Assembly (NCBI RefSeq): GCF_003350925.1
Contig: NZ_KZ857173.1
Span: 124,001-188,000 of the forward strand
DNA: 64,000 nucleotides
Direction of reading: 5' to 3'
From: Dyella tabacisoli
Lineage (GTDB): Bacteria; Pseudomonadota; Gammaproteobacteria; Xanthomonadales; Rhodanobacteraceae
Under the pieces are notes generated by a model, which had not been told where the DNA came from, did not search any database, and saw only the letters and a program-made list of their open reading frames with translations. Positions 27,401 through 35,343 of the stretch are shown piece after piece (position 1 is the stretch's first letter; every line of letters begins with the position of its first letter). A program made the translations under genes and the position numbers.

Positions 27401-30400
27401 ACGTTGCCGAGAAAATCGATGCTGCCGCGACTGCGCAGGCTGACTTGCTGAGCGCCGCGCAATAGATCCAGCGTGCGCGGACCGATCACCAATCCATCGC
27501 TGACGACGCTGTTGCTGTCGCCGGTAAAGGTGATGTGATTGCTATTGGCGTCGATGGCCTTGGCCGACAACGCGGCGCTGGCATCGACGCGCGTGCTGCC
27601 GGTGGCATCCAGGGTGAGTGCATTGCCACCGTCAACCAGTGCGCCGGCACCTATCGTGAGCTGTCCGGTCGTGGCGTTGGAAACCGCATGACGCAGCACC
27701 GACGCGGCGCCGTTCTGGGACACGCGCAATAACGCGCCATCACCGCTGATCGCCGCGATCGGATTGCCATTGGCATCCTTGCCGGCATCGCTGCCGAACG
27801 ACAGCGGCAAGCTGCTTACATTGCTGCTGCCGCGAGCCTGGATATAGCTGCCGTCGGCCAGCACTACGCCCTGCGCGCCTGGGTGGCCACTGCCATTGGC
27901 GACCAGCAGAATCTCCGCGCCGGCCAAGGGATGATTGCTATCGTTGGACAGCAGCACGCTGTCGGCGATGCTGTTGATGGCATAGCCATCGCTGCTCAAG
28001 CTTCGCGTGCCGCCGATCAGCAGGCTGCCGCTGCCCAGCGTACTAAGACCATCGGCGGACAAGCCGAGATATCCCGCATTGGCCGACTGCTGGGTACCGA
28101 GAATCTGAATCGCCTGCGCCGCGATATCGACCTGCGAACTGCGTCCACCCGCTCCGGCCGATGCCGTCAGCGTCGCCCCCAGACCCAGCGATTGATTGGC
28201 TGCCAGAACCAGGCGGCCCGCATCGGCCGGCATATACGGCGCTACCGTGCCTGCCTTGCTGGCTTGCGCATTGAAAAAGGTATCCGCATCGCTGATGCGG
28301 TATTGCGAATATTGCTGCCAGACCGGTGCCGACTGCAGCAGGAACGAGGTATTGCGCGCCTGACGGGCGCCGTTGAGCGCATCGGCGAAATAACCGCTGA
28401 CGTTGAGCGTGCCGTCGGGCAATGCTGTCGATAATCCCAATGCGCTGTCGAGTACACCGGTGTTCTGCACCACGCGGTAGGCACCCGGCAACGTCGCGTA
28501 CTTCGCCGGCAACAAGGTGTAGTAGCCCGCCGGCAATCCTGCCGCACCCGAGAGATACACGCTCTGGCCTATCGCCGGACCCGCGCCGGCGCCTTTTTCC
28601 AGCGCGGCATCGTGCGCGCCGATGGCAGCGGTATAGCCTGGGATGATGGCGTAGACCGCGCGCCCGTCGCTGTACTGAGGTATCTGCGTACCACTGATGC
28701 CGTCGTTATAGCTGGTGCTGTATTGCGCAAGTACATCGCGACTGCCGCCCGTGCCGGCCGTCCATTCAGAGGCTTGCAGATGACCGCCACCCGACAGATT
28801 TACCCCGGCGCCTGCATCCAGCGACAAGTGATTGGCATTGAGGCTGAGTTGCTTCGCTGGCGGCGCGGCGAGGTCGGGCGAGCTGTTGTTCGGATCGCCG
28901 CTGTAGCGCCACTCCACCCCATCGACGGTGGTTCCGTAGGGCAGTGTCGCGCCCTCTAGCGATACTGAGCTGAGACTGCCGTTGGCGAGATGTACCGAGT
29001 CTGTGACAGCAAGCGGAACCTTGCTCGGGTCCAATCCGAATCCAGTCGCCCCAACGACGGGATCGCTGACACCAAGTACCAAGTTGCCGGAGGGTACACG
29101 GATTGTGCCTTGCTGCTCGATGCGATTGGCGCTGATAAGCAAGGCGCCGCCCGCCGACAGCGGCATGCTGGAAGGACCATTGGGAAGAATGCTTACCGTC
29201 GTCGTGCGTGCCTGGCCCGATGCATCGGCGATACCCGAAGCGTTTGCATCGATGGCGAAGTGATAGTCGCTGGCCGGATAAAGCTGCGCTGCCTTGAAAC
29301 TTAGATTGCCGGTAGTGAACAACAGCCCCGGCACGTTCGCGCCCAACCGATAAGCGTAGAGCGCCGGCAAATAGAAGCGGATATCGCCGCTGCTGTTAAA
29401 GCTTGCATTCGCCCATTGCTGCAGATCGATCACGCCGCCCAAGTCGATAGCGCTCGCATTGATTTGCAGCGCGCCGTCACCGGCGCGCGCTACCGGCGCC
29501 GCGCTCAGTAGCGTATTGCTGGACAAATTGACGTAGGGCGCGTCGATACGCAGCGTGCCGTTGCCGGTGGCGTAGCCGCCTGTAACGCCGAGCCCGGTAC
29601 TGCCTTGCGCAAGCGCGATGTAGCTTGGCGCGTTGGCGGTAAAGCTACGCCCCAGCGCCAGATTGATATTGCCGGCAAAACCTATCGGCACCGCCAACTG
29701 ATTGCCCTGCGGCCCGCTGCTGACATCCGGGCCCAGGTTGACTGAGGTGATACCCGAGTCGGTCAGCCGATCAACCGCAAAATGCAGCAGCCCCGAGGGT
29801 GTTCCCGATTCAATCGCAACGCCAGGCTGCGAGCCCGCTGCAAGCAGACGCCCCGATGCCTGCAGCAAGATACCTTTGGCTTTGGCCTGGGTACCCAACG
29901 GCACCGCCGTACCGATAATGTTGAGACTGCCACCTTCCGCCTGCGCCGCCCCGCCACGCGCCACCAGAGTGGCATCGGCATACAGGCCTGCCGCCGCTGC
30001 CATCGTGATGCTGCCGGCGTCGCTCCACACCGGCGTCGCCGCATAGTTCATGCGCTGGCCGAACGTACTGGTCGAAGCGGTGGGCAGGTCGAACGTAGCG
30101 GCAGCGCCCGAGACATCGATACGGCTGCCTTGCTCGGCCAGTACATAGCTGGCATTACCGGTAAGCGACACAGCGCCGCCATTGAGTACCGTACCCGTAC
30201 GTGGCGTAAGCGCGGCCGTCAGGCCCAATCCAGTGGTGTCGTTGAGCGCAACCGCAGCGGCCCAGGGGTCAAGCAAAGCAACACCGCTGGCATCGAGTGA
30301 CGATAGCGCGCCCAGCCATAGTTGCGGCGTCACCGCTTGCAAGCCCGGCCGATTGACCAGCTTCTGCGTAGCGAGATTGATATGGCCGCCTGGCGCACTC

Positions 30401-33400
30401 ACCGTGCCGAACACCAAGGTGTTCTGGGTGCCGGCCAAACTGACCGTGCTGCCGGCATCGGTAAGAATCGCCGCTCCGGGCGCCAGCGACAGTGTGCCGG
30501 TCACGCCAGCGTACTTTGCCGCCCCGGCATTCGGATTGCCGGTCTGGCTGTTCCAGTCGACAAAGCTGCCCGCGCTCAGCGCAAAGCCTGGACCATGGCC
30601 CGCGCTTTGACTGGCGGTGACGTAGCGGTGGTAGTCATCGAGCTGCCCCACATGGGTGTAGTCGCGCGAGGGCTGGGTCGCATCGTGAGCGTAAAGATCC
30701 GTGCCGCTGGGTGCGGTAAGCAAAGCCTGATAGTTCGGCAGCAAGTTGGCCCGGCTCACTTTGACCTGGCTGCCGGCGGCAACGTTGGCGTCCGTGATCG
30801 CGGTGAACGCATAAGCATCGAAACCCTGACCGGCAAAGAAGCCCGGATCGAGATACAAGCCATTGGCCAGCGCCATATCGGCAGGTTTACCACCAATCTG
30901 CAGTTGTGCCGCCTGCAGGCTCAATGTGCCGCCGCCACTGAAACCGTAGGCGCGCAATTGGCCGCCTAGCTGAATTGAGCCGCTGCTTAGATCGTTGGGC
31001 GCATTCTGGCTCCAGCCAAATTGCTGCCCGCCTTGAATGGAATAAGTCATCAGGCTGATATCGCCGCCGTGTCCGGCGGGAACGCCATGGCTCAAAGACA
31101 CCTGCCCGTTGCTGCCGATGTAACCGCCACCCGATACATCCAGCATGCTGCCCGTCTGCAACACGATGGAACCGGTACCGTCGATGCTGGACTGACTGCC
31201 CGGCTGATAACCCTGCTGGGTGTTCAGACTGATGCTACCGCCGTTGATATAGCGATTGCCGACGATGTCATCCGCCGTGCGTCCGCTGTCGTTGACCCAC
31301 AGACCGCGTGCGCTGAGCTTAGCTCCGCTACCGATGGTGATATCTGCGCGCAGAGGCTGACCATTCGCATCTTGCAGGCCTGGTACGTTGAGGCCGAATG
31401 GACCGGTCGAGGTCAGCGAGATCGATCCTGCGGGTGCGTCGAGGTTACCGAACACACTGATGCGATTGCCGCTTAGATTGATCGCGCCGCTCGGATGTAC
31501 CGATAGCGTGGTGCCTGCCTGCACCATGATCTGCCCGCCATTATCTGCGGATGTAGCCAGATTGAGCGTGCCAAAACCCGCCTGCTGAATCGTGTTGGCC
31601 GATAGCGGCAGCCAGAACTGCAGGCCAGGCTGCGTGTTCAGCACCGTATCCCACGGCGTAGCGGCGTTGAAGCCAGGAGCACGATCATTCAACGACAGCG
31701 GCGCTTGCTCCAGCGAAATACCGCTGGCCGGGAAGGATGGCGCATTGGGAATACGCATCGTGGCAACGCTGAGCGAACCGGCGGCTGGCTGGCTGCCGTT
31801 GTTGACTTGGTTGCGGCCTGCGAATGCCTGCGCGGAGATATCACCGTCCAACGCCAGGGCACGCGCGGTTCCCACTGTCAGACTGCCCGCATCGCCACCC
31901 ACGACAAAGCCGGGGTCCCAGCGCGTGGCACCGGCCAGCAGTGAATTACTGTAGTTTTCGGTCACGCCCCAGCGGCTATGGTTGACGCTGTACTGACCGG
32001 CAAAACCGACGTAGCCCATTTGCGGGTCGGCGTTGGCGATGTTGTAAATACGCCCATTGGCTCCGAGCAGATTCGGCGTGTCGACCCAGCCGGCTTGATA
32101 AGCCAGGTAGCCACCGTCGAGATTCAGTTGCGCGCCGCCGCGCACGATCACTTCGTTGCCGTTGAGGCTTATTGTGCCGCCGTTCGTAAGCATCTGGCTG
32201 ATGCCGCGCGGTACGTTTTGCACGTAGCCGCCGACATTCAAGATCGGGCTACCGATCCAATTCAGGCCATCGGTACGGGTGCCGCTTTGACTACTGTCGA
32301 TAACGACATTCTTTTGCGTATAGAGAAAGCTGTTACGCAGCAGCGGAGAATCCGCCAGTTCGTTCTGGCCGATGCGAGAAATGCTGACCAGGAGTGCCGA
32401 CATCGGCAGACTGACATTGGTCAGCCCCGAGACATCGAGAATGGCACCGCTGTCGACATAGATGCGTCCCGTCGTGGGTCCATTGTTATTCTGGCCCGCA
32501 TTGATCTGCGCCGTAACCGCTAGATTGGCGCCAGGCGCCTCCAGCAACGAGCCATTACTGAAGGTCACAGTCTGACCGGCCAGCGCGATACCGCCCTGGG
32601 TGAAGGCTTTATTCGCCGCCGGAGTCGATGAAGTGGTCGTGCCATCCTTCTCGGGCAACACGGTGGTAACCGAGCCCGGCATCAGATTCAGCGCGCCGCT
32701 GCGCTGGTACGTGCCATCAATAAAGCCAACGTCGCGGGCATTCAGTTCGATGCTGCCAGGGTGGCTGATGCTGGTCGATGCCAGCGCCACACCTGCCTGA
32801 TCGACATTGAAGCCAAGCATATGCACTTGACCGCGCCTGGACTGAATCAGGCCGTTATTACTGGCCAGGCCACCGGCGGGATAACTCAGCAGATCAAAAG
32901 GTCCACTGGCATTAAGCACGCTGAGCGCCGCACCATTGTCGCTGCCCGCGGCATTAGTGAATTGAATGCCGGCAGCAAGTATCGCCTGACCATCGTCGGC
33001 GACGATGGAGCCAGCATTCGACACATTGGGTGCGGCAATGAGTGCGAAGCCTTGTGGCCCGGTGGTGATCGAAGCGCCCTTTTCAATCACGACGTCGTGC
33101 TTGCGGCCATCGGTAAAAGCACCGTCGGTCAGAAAACCCGTTGCAGCGACTTTCGAAGCAATCCCGCCATTCAAGAAACTACTGTTGCTGATACCGACAT
33201 CGCTGCTGAACAAATTGAGCGATGACGCCAATAGCGAATGCGTATTCACCTGGCTGCCGGCGCCAAACAATATGCCGTTGCGATTAAGCAGGTACACCGA
33301 ACCTTCGGCTTTGATCTGGCCGAGGATCTGACTCGGCGAACCGCTGGGGTCTTGAATGCGGTTCAGCGCGATCCAGTTGTTACTGCCATCGTTCTGCGCG

Positions 33401-33966
33401 CCACCGGACTGGTTGAAATAAAGCGTGGTGTTGCGACCGATATTGAAGCTATCCCAGGTGAGGATCGCTTTCTGCGCGGTTTGTTTTACCTCGACCGTGC
33501 TTTGTCCGTTGGCCACCGACTGCGTCGGCAAATTGGCGTTTTGCCAAAGGCTGGCATTGCCGGCTACGCCGGCGGCGACTTGAAGGCCACCGCTGGCGAT
33601 GCCATTGGCGACCGGCGAAATCAACTGCTGCGCGGCCTGTTGCGCCGCTTGCTGGGCAGTGATCTGGGCGGCCACCGCCTGCGCGGCATTATTGAGGTTG
33701 GCGATCGACTGCTGCACCACGCGTTGCTGCAGTAATTGGCCCGACGTCTGTGGCGTAAGGCCCGCCGGCAACATGGATGGCGTGCCGCTTGGCGGCGCCT
33801 GTATACCGATCTGCTGCTGTTGCGCCAACCATGCCTGACTCAGTGGAGGGTTGCCCGCGTGTGCCTGCATCGCACCCATCGCCAGCGCCGCGGCAATCCA
33901 CTGCGCCAAGGGGCGCCTGTTGATAACCGCACCGGAATCACCACCGAACCGTACTGGCTTTATCAC
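21460..33966 (-). CDS. Filamentous haemagglutinin-family exoprotein (TpsA), about 4,170 residues
   Basis: I place the start at GTG 33966, which has AGGGG five bases upstream; ATGs at 34002, 33993 and 33987 are alternatives. A long signal region (INRRPLAQWIAAALAMGAMQAHA) leads to a glutamine-rich stretch, then the TPS secretion domain (about residues 150-330) with YLLNRNGILFGAGSQVNTHS, the NxNG-type motif recognised by TpsB. Thousands of residues of beta-helical repeats follow (patterns such as GSxxLxAGxLxxxG), with numerous LDVSGG, TDRSVLLAQ and INAGQGAK blocks. The C-terminal 250 residues (GAPTGSVYLIAPRGTVDAGD, then VQGEKIGVP) match the DUF3739 region of this subfamily. It is exported through TpsB, about 6 kb upstream, and is expected to be a surface fibre used in attachment or biofilm. 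No CDI-type toxin tail or immunity gene is evident. Confidence 0.92.
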   Translation of the reverse strand: MIKPVRFGGDSGAVINRRPLAQWIAAALAMGAMQAHAGNPPLSQAWLAQQQQIGIQAPPSGTPSMLPAGLTPQTSGQLLQQRVVQQSIANLNNAAQAVAAQITAQQAAQQAAQQLISPVANGIASGGLQVAAGVAGNASLWQNANLPTQSVANGQSTVEVKQTAQKAILTWDSFNIGRNTTLYFNQSGGAQNDGSNNWIALNRIQDPSGSPSQILGQIKAEGSVYLLNRNGILFGAGSQVNTHSLLASSLNLFSSDVGISNSSFLNGGIASKVAATGFLTDGAFTDGRKHDVVIEKGASITTGPQGFALIAAPNVSNAGSIVADDGQAILAAGIQFTNAAGSDNGAALSVLNASGPFDLLSYPAGGLASNNGLIQSRRGQVHMLGFNVDQAGVALASTSISHPGSIELNARDVGFIDGTYQRSGALNLMPGSVTTVLPEKDGTTTSSTPAANKAFTQGGIALAGQTVTFSNGSLLEAPGANLAVTAQINAGQNNNGPTTGRIYVDSGAILDVSGLTNVSLPMSALLVSISRIGQNELADSPLLRNSFLYTQKNVVIDSSQSGTRTDGLNWIGSPILNVGGYVQNVPRGISQMLTNGGTISLNGNEVIVRGGAQLNLDGGYLAYQAGWVDTPNLLGANGRIYNIANADPQMGYVGFAGQYSVNHSRWGVTENYSNSLLAGATRWDPGFVVGGDAGSLTVGTARALALDGDISAQAFAGRNQVNNGSQPAAGSLSVATMRIPNAPSFPASGISLEQAPLSLNDRAPGFNAATPWDTVLNTQPGLQFWLPLSANTIQQAGFGTLNLATSADNGGQIMVQAGTTLSVHPSGAINLSGNRISVFGNLDAPAGSISLTSTGPFGLNVPGLQDANGQPLRADITIGSGAKLSARGLWVNDSGRTADDIVGNRYINGGSISLNTQQGYQPGSQSSIDGTGSIVLQTGSMLDVSGGGYIGSNGQVSLSHGVPAGHGGDISLMTYSIQGGQQFGWSQNAPNDLSSGSIQLGGQLRAYGFSGGGTLSLQAAQLQIGGKPADMALANGLYLDPGFFAGQGFDAYAFTAITDANVAAGSQVKVSRANLLPNYQALLTAPSGTDLYAHDATQPSRDYTHVGQLDDYHRYVTASQSAGHGPGFALSAGSFVDWNSQTGNPNAGAAKYAGVTGTLSLAPGAAILTDAGSTVSLAGTQNTLVFGTVSAPGGHINLATQKLVNRPGLQAVTPQLWLGALSSLDASGVALLDPWAAAVALNDTTGLGLTAALTPRTGTVLNGGAVSLTGNASYVLAEQGSRIDVSGAAATFDLPTASTSTFGQRMNYAATPVWSDAGSITMAAAAGLYADATLVARGGAAQAEGGSLNIIGTAVPLGTQAKAKGILLQASGRLLAAGSQPGVAIESGTPSGLLHFAVDRLTDSGITSVNLGPDVSSGPQGNQLAVPIGFAGNINLALGRSFTANAPSYIALAQGSTGLGVTGGYATGNGTLRIDAPYVNLSSNTLLSAAPVARAGDGALQINASAIDLGGVIDLQQWANASFNSSGDIRFYLPALYAYRLGANVPGLLFTTGNLSFKAAQLYPASDYHFAIDANASGIADASGQARTTTVSILPNGPSSMPLSAGGALLISANRIEQQGTIRVPSGNLVLGVSDPVVGATGFGLDPSKVPLAVTDSVHLANGSLSSVSLEGATLPYGTTVDGVEWRYSGDPNNSSPDLAAPPAKQLSLNANHLSLDAGAGVNLSGGGHLQASEWTAGTGGSRDVLAQYSTSYNDGISGTQIPQYSDGRAVYAIIPGYTAAIGAHDAALEKGAGAGPAIGQSVYLSGAAGLPAGYYTLLPAKYATLPGAYRVVQNTGVLDSALGLSTALPDGTLNVSGYFADALNGARQARNTSFLLQSAPVWQQYSQYRISDADTFFNAQASKAGTVAPYMPADAGRLVLAANQSLGLGATLTASAGAGGRSSQVDIAAQAIQILGTQQSANAGYLGLSADGLSTLGSGSLLIGGTRSLSSDGYAINSIADSVLLSNDSNHPLAGAEILLVANGSGHPGAQGVVLADGSYIQARGSSNVSSLPLSFGSDAGKDANGNPIAAISGDGALLRVSQNGAASVLRHAVSNATTGQLTIGAGALVDGGNALTLDATGSTRVDASAALSAKAIDANSNHITFTGDSNSVVSDGLVIGPRTLDLLRGAQQVSLRSRGSIDFLGNVNVSLANSLNLSAGAFTSDGGQVNIAAGTLGLGNALGATLPGFAAGAGQLSLHAGELDFGAGNSTLRGFSQVAATASQGIVGQGAGGMDFGNLGVTLTAPLLMADSGANTSLTTSGALNLQSGGGQALQRASMGGSLSLGGGSVLVATALAAPAGNLSVRASTGDLELAAGSQLSTAGVNKTFQDVTTYAAGGNLSLSADHGSVNIRPGSSIDFSGAGLGGDAGSLTISAGSGALLGGHLDGHASSGYRSGYFTLNSGNAVDLNGVAGIAQGAGITGMIQVASGAGDLSLAAGNTLRAQKVFLAANAAGAAGSSQGHILINGNIDASADAGSHIELYGRNGVDVQGSLIATSAIPAQRGGDVVLGTSGSSDGTLNAVYGYQNIQAKDAGYIHLGPNARIDVSGGSSDASGGSVSLRAPLLGNGDVPISIDGGNRSIVGARVVTVEPYATWSTTDKSADPNKHFDGLIDPSGWYQYDANGKPVMVAGTWADASGKVLAAPADDATLRDYLSKNYFIPSAANSAHQSFYGYIGADPGKGAGSLMSYVQQPGFSFGNRYAGIANVQVRPGIELNSPTTGPQQGTIAVLTNWNLGAGITQKDGSIALAYRYQGMAPILTVRAAGDLDIKASLTDGFYQQNNGAVLTDPPPPPAPPPSDNGYAAAVAAYTTSQNYMSANGIWTGTIKLKAGSAAQGFTPGGGNISITADPSYQALQAPLKTQSSNYYTNYETYLSEIGDGVNRGWAYASFARNTTGFLVYKPTKLSAPLPGSYTNYTDYVTAYQSWLTSNFATNPVAKRITTPTPLLQPVDTDYSKYSNDYAAYIAGHTAYYKYVSLNVGNATAGSQLFYAPFAPAANAASDPNGGKPPSIPISAAAANNSPTNMPGLGNPASLASATLLGGSSSSYRLVSGAQLSAANPLAVDTASVGSVNLDGHFAVVDTLTDPNVVNLKSPYAGKTLLFPTTVRTGTGAIDIASSNNISWLDHTAPAVIYTSGEPEPGTTAGSGVLVQRDTTTSRDPATVPSILVNGQVNPDHAGDLRLNALGSINAIEQVVDADGSVTKGAKGTLIAQFWWPWMQTGNRKDGSASSINFANFGQGIMSLGGNVAITAGQDIHQLSVSLPTTWYAQANGNSVTTVGGGNLDVQAGGDILSGSYFVAKGQGSLHAGGRIGAELSYSVPGSVYAFGGITTPVSTLLAAQDTQWHVSALQGVDIGGIYNPSYAALNSHVSAILPAGHFDAQSFSSASALNVSSVVGDVTLDSLSVPGLLFGYGSSVGMGNPGSILPASLSLTALSGNINILGAGSLYPSANGNLSLLANRAIGFSEQVYTMGTPTATGAVGSYNFGLIDAPAAFLPSPLQPYGGLDSSSYSNQMIFGYINTNVFNSIPALLHQSAPLHGNDFTPVRIYALQGDITDGIAAPSGYQYRSLVISPAKSALLYAGRDIVNLSLTGQHTHDADVTRIVAGRDIYDTAINRNFAPALNDPGAYMQAPSLQLGGPGTLQVEAGRNIGPLTSQADIATNHTITGSNATGIDSIGNALNPYLPHKSANIDVLFGVKPGIATADFIARYVDSPNGVDGIGSLLPDLVDFMNQRVDGQVVDTGYAKDQPHTQLSTAQARTMFAAQPEYVQRMFVQQALFKILAIVGADYNNPASPYYQQYVRGYAALGSLFPASLGYTANGSGQGGINGAAQTVDTGNLDIRSSTIQTQQGGNIGILGPGGQALLGSASAPPVITDNQGKVLAGPNSMGVLTLEQGHVNMFTDRSVLLAQSRIFTEQGGDLVLWSSNGDINAGQGAKTSAEIPPPTYLCSLDAWCRIDARGQVSGAGIATLQSVAGAPTGSVYLIAPRGTVDAGDAGIRVSGNLVVAAAQVANADNIQVQGEKIGVPIVQSVNVGALSAASAAASAISKAAEDMSRQQNDDARNKQPSIISVQVLGYGDKTSSIESRPGGADYDPHSPVQILGAGRLSEAKKQTLTLAERQRLAE

Positions 33967-34135
33967 GAGAACCCCTAACCCTGTCATACGCATGCCTAGC
34001 ATGCTGCGCGTCAACAACAAACCCGTGACGAATTACTCGCGTATCTCGATATGGTTCGAGCTTGTGAGTCGTTTCGTGAAGGCCGGCGATCATTGCAATA
34101 CATGCCTTCATCATTGAGACGTCTATTCGATGTGA

Positions 34136-34162
34136 CGACTGAACCGTGTCACTAAAAATTCA
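34136..34162 (-). promoter_or_regulatory. Motif shared with tpsB, upstream of tpsA
   Basis: On the + strand this reads CGACTGAAC, three bases, GTCACTAAAAATTCA. The same two blocks, spaced by four bases and with a single mismatch, occur at 42188-42215 upstream of tpsB. On the transcribed strand a GACGTCTC follows about 15 bases downstream. It lies 170 bp before the chosen tpsA start. A promoter or operator used to co-regulate both partners is likely. Confidence 0.6.
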
Positions 34163-34196
34163 TCTGCGCGCGGGTTGTGACATGGCTTTGTCATCA

Positions 34197-34233
34197 CCCC
34201 TCCCCAACCCTCCCCTGCACGCACGGGAGGGAG
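34197..34233. repeat. REP-like GGGGAGGG repeat, copy 2
   Basis: CCCCTCCCCAACCCTCCCCTGC is followed by a short loop and GGGAGGG. It has the same unit as 7398-7434 in reverse orientation. It lies between the lipoprotein stop and tpsA, in a 309-nt gap (33967-34275) that holds otherwise only the shared motif and the tpsA leader. Confidence 0.65.
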
Positions 34234-34275
34234 CTGACTGAGGCTCTTGCCGAAAACTCACCACGTAAACAGCGC

Positions 34276-34698
34276 TCAATGCCTGCCCACTGCAGGCGCA
34301 AGCAAGGGCAGTGGTGGTGCGGGTGGTGGCCGCTGCGGTACGACTGACCTGTCCAGATTCGCACCCATGCGATGGCTGAATGCGGAAAAGTTGTATTGAC
34401 CGAGCTGTCGATTGGACGGTTCGGTGACGACGGCATCCATCAACAGCGACGGCGGCGATGCCGCCTTGGGTGGCACCAATGCTTGCCCTAGGCAGTCGTA
34501 AGCCAGTGTTGGCCGATCATTGACACTTACCTCGACGCAGCTAGGTGCTGAGGTTGTTGCGACTTGTGGGGCTTCGGCGGCGTGCAGGCATGAGGCCAGG
34601 CTTAGTCCTAGCCCGGCAAGGCATGCGACAGAGAGGCAAGACCGTACCCCTCCCCAACCCTCCCCTGCGTACAGGGGAGGGGGCAGGACCCGTCGCAT
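34276..34698 (-). CDS. Small lipoprotein of the two-partner secretion island
   Basis: The protein has 140 residues. ATG 34698 lies 10 nt after the preceding stop; no clear Shine-Dalgarno is seen, so coupling is likely. The first 17 residues (RRVLPPPLYAGEGWGG) are the translation of a REP-like element and the real signal follows: CLSVACLAGLGLSLASC, with lipobox LASC and acyl-Cys37. The mature part is short and proline-rich at the end (RPPPAPPLPLLAP), with two cysteines (SCVEV, YDCLG). I do not recognise a family. It may serve surface assembly with the porin and TonB system, judging only from position. Confidence 0.55.
   Translation of the reverse strand: MRRVLPPPLYAGEGWGGVRSCLSVACLAGLGLSLASCLHAAEAPQVATTSAPSCVEVSVNDRPTLAYDCLGQALVPPKAASPPSLLMDAVVTEPSNRQLGQYNFSAFSHRMGANLDRSVVPQRPPPAPPLPLLAPAVGRH
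34647..34684. repeat. REP-like GGGGAGGG repeat, copy 3, inside a coding region
   Basis: This is the same unit as the copies at 7398 and 34197. It lies within the N-terminal codons of the small lipoprotein and is read in frame as PPPLYAGEGWGG. A start codon just downstream of it could not be found, so it seems to be translated. Confidence 0.65.
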
Positions 34699-34708
34699 CG
34701 GCTTCAAC

Positions 34709-35335
34709 TCACGGGTGACCTGTCGATGTAGCCGTCGGCGCATAGCGCTGCTCGTAGAGTCGATCGCCATAAGCCTGGGCTGCATTCTCAAGCTTGACTC
34801 GTGAGGCCGCCGCGAAAGGCTGTCGCGATGACAATACGGTGCCGACGCCGACATGCTCGTAGGCATCGAGAATGTCGTGACCGACCTTGTACAACTCCTG
34901 ATTTTTGGCGGTGCATGTGCTCAAGCGGCCCTGCACTTCGTTGAGCTGGGTCGTTATGGAGGTCGTTCGCGCCTCTTGCTCGCGTGCCTTTGCGGCAGCC
35001 TCCGTCAAGGCCTGTTGACCGTGCTGAAGTTCGTTCTGTGCTTGTTGCCGTGCCGAGCGTTCGGCAATCAGTGCAGAGGCTCCACCGGCTGAGTTGCCGT
35101 GTAACTTGGCCAATTCGGCCTGCGCCTGTTCAAGCGCCTTGCGTGCCTGATCGCGCTCATGCTCGGTGCTGGTCTTTTGTGTTTGCCACTGAGCTTGCTC
35201 GTTTTGCAGGTCCTGCAATTGGCTGCGCGCCTCGCGTAGCTGTGTACGCAACTGCTCTTCCAGGCTTTGCGCATGGAGTGGCGCGACCAAGACCAGTAAG
35301 CCGAGCAAACCGATGTTGCATGCGATGCGCTTCAT
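34709..35335 (-). CDS. Periplasmic coiled-coil protein
   Basis: The protein has 208 residues. The start lies 8 nt after the porin stop. A signal peptide (IGLLGLLVLVAPLHA) is followed by a long heptad-rich helix from about residue 25 to 135 (SLEEQLRTQLREARSQLQDL to TSITTQLNEVQGRLS). The short C-terminal domain contains STCTAKNQELYKVGHDILDA, recalling the periplasmic partners of TonB-porin loci. It probably bridges outer-membrane and inner-membrane parts in the periplasm; this is inference from structure and position between the porin and lipoprotein genes. Confidence 0.75.
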   Translation of the reverse strand: MKRIACNIGLLGLLVLVAPLHAQSLEEQLRTQLREARSQLQDLQNEQAQWQTQKTSTEHERDQARKALEQAQAELAKLHGNSAGGASALIAERSARQQAQNELQHGQQALTEAAAKAREQEARTTSITTQLNEVQGRLSTCTAKNQELYKVGHDILDAYEHVGVGTVLSSRQPFAAASRVKLENAAQAYGDRLYEQRYAPTATSTGHP

Positions 35336-35343
35336 GGCTTACC

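Noticed and set aside
22588-33735. Many long open frames opposite tpsA, some over 150 codons
   Set aside because: They arise from GC-rich codon use on the coding strand; none shows a ribosome site or family motif, while tpsA is continuous.
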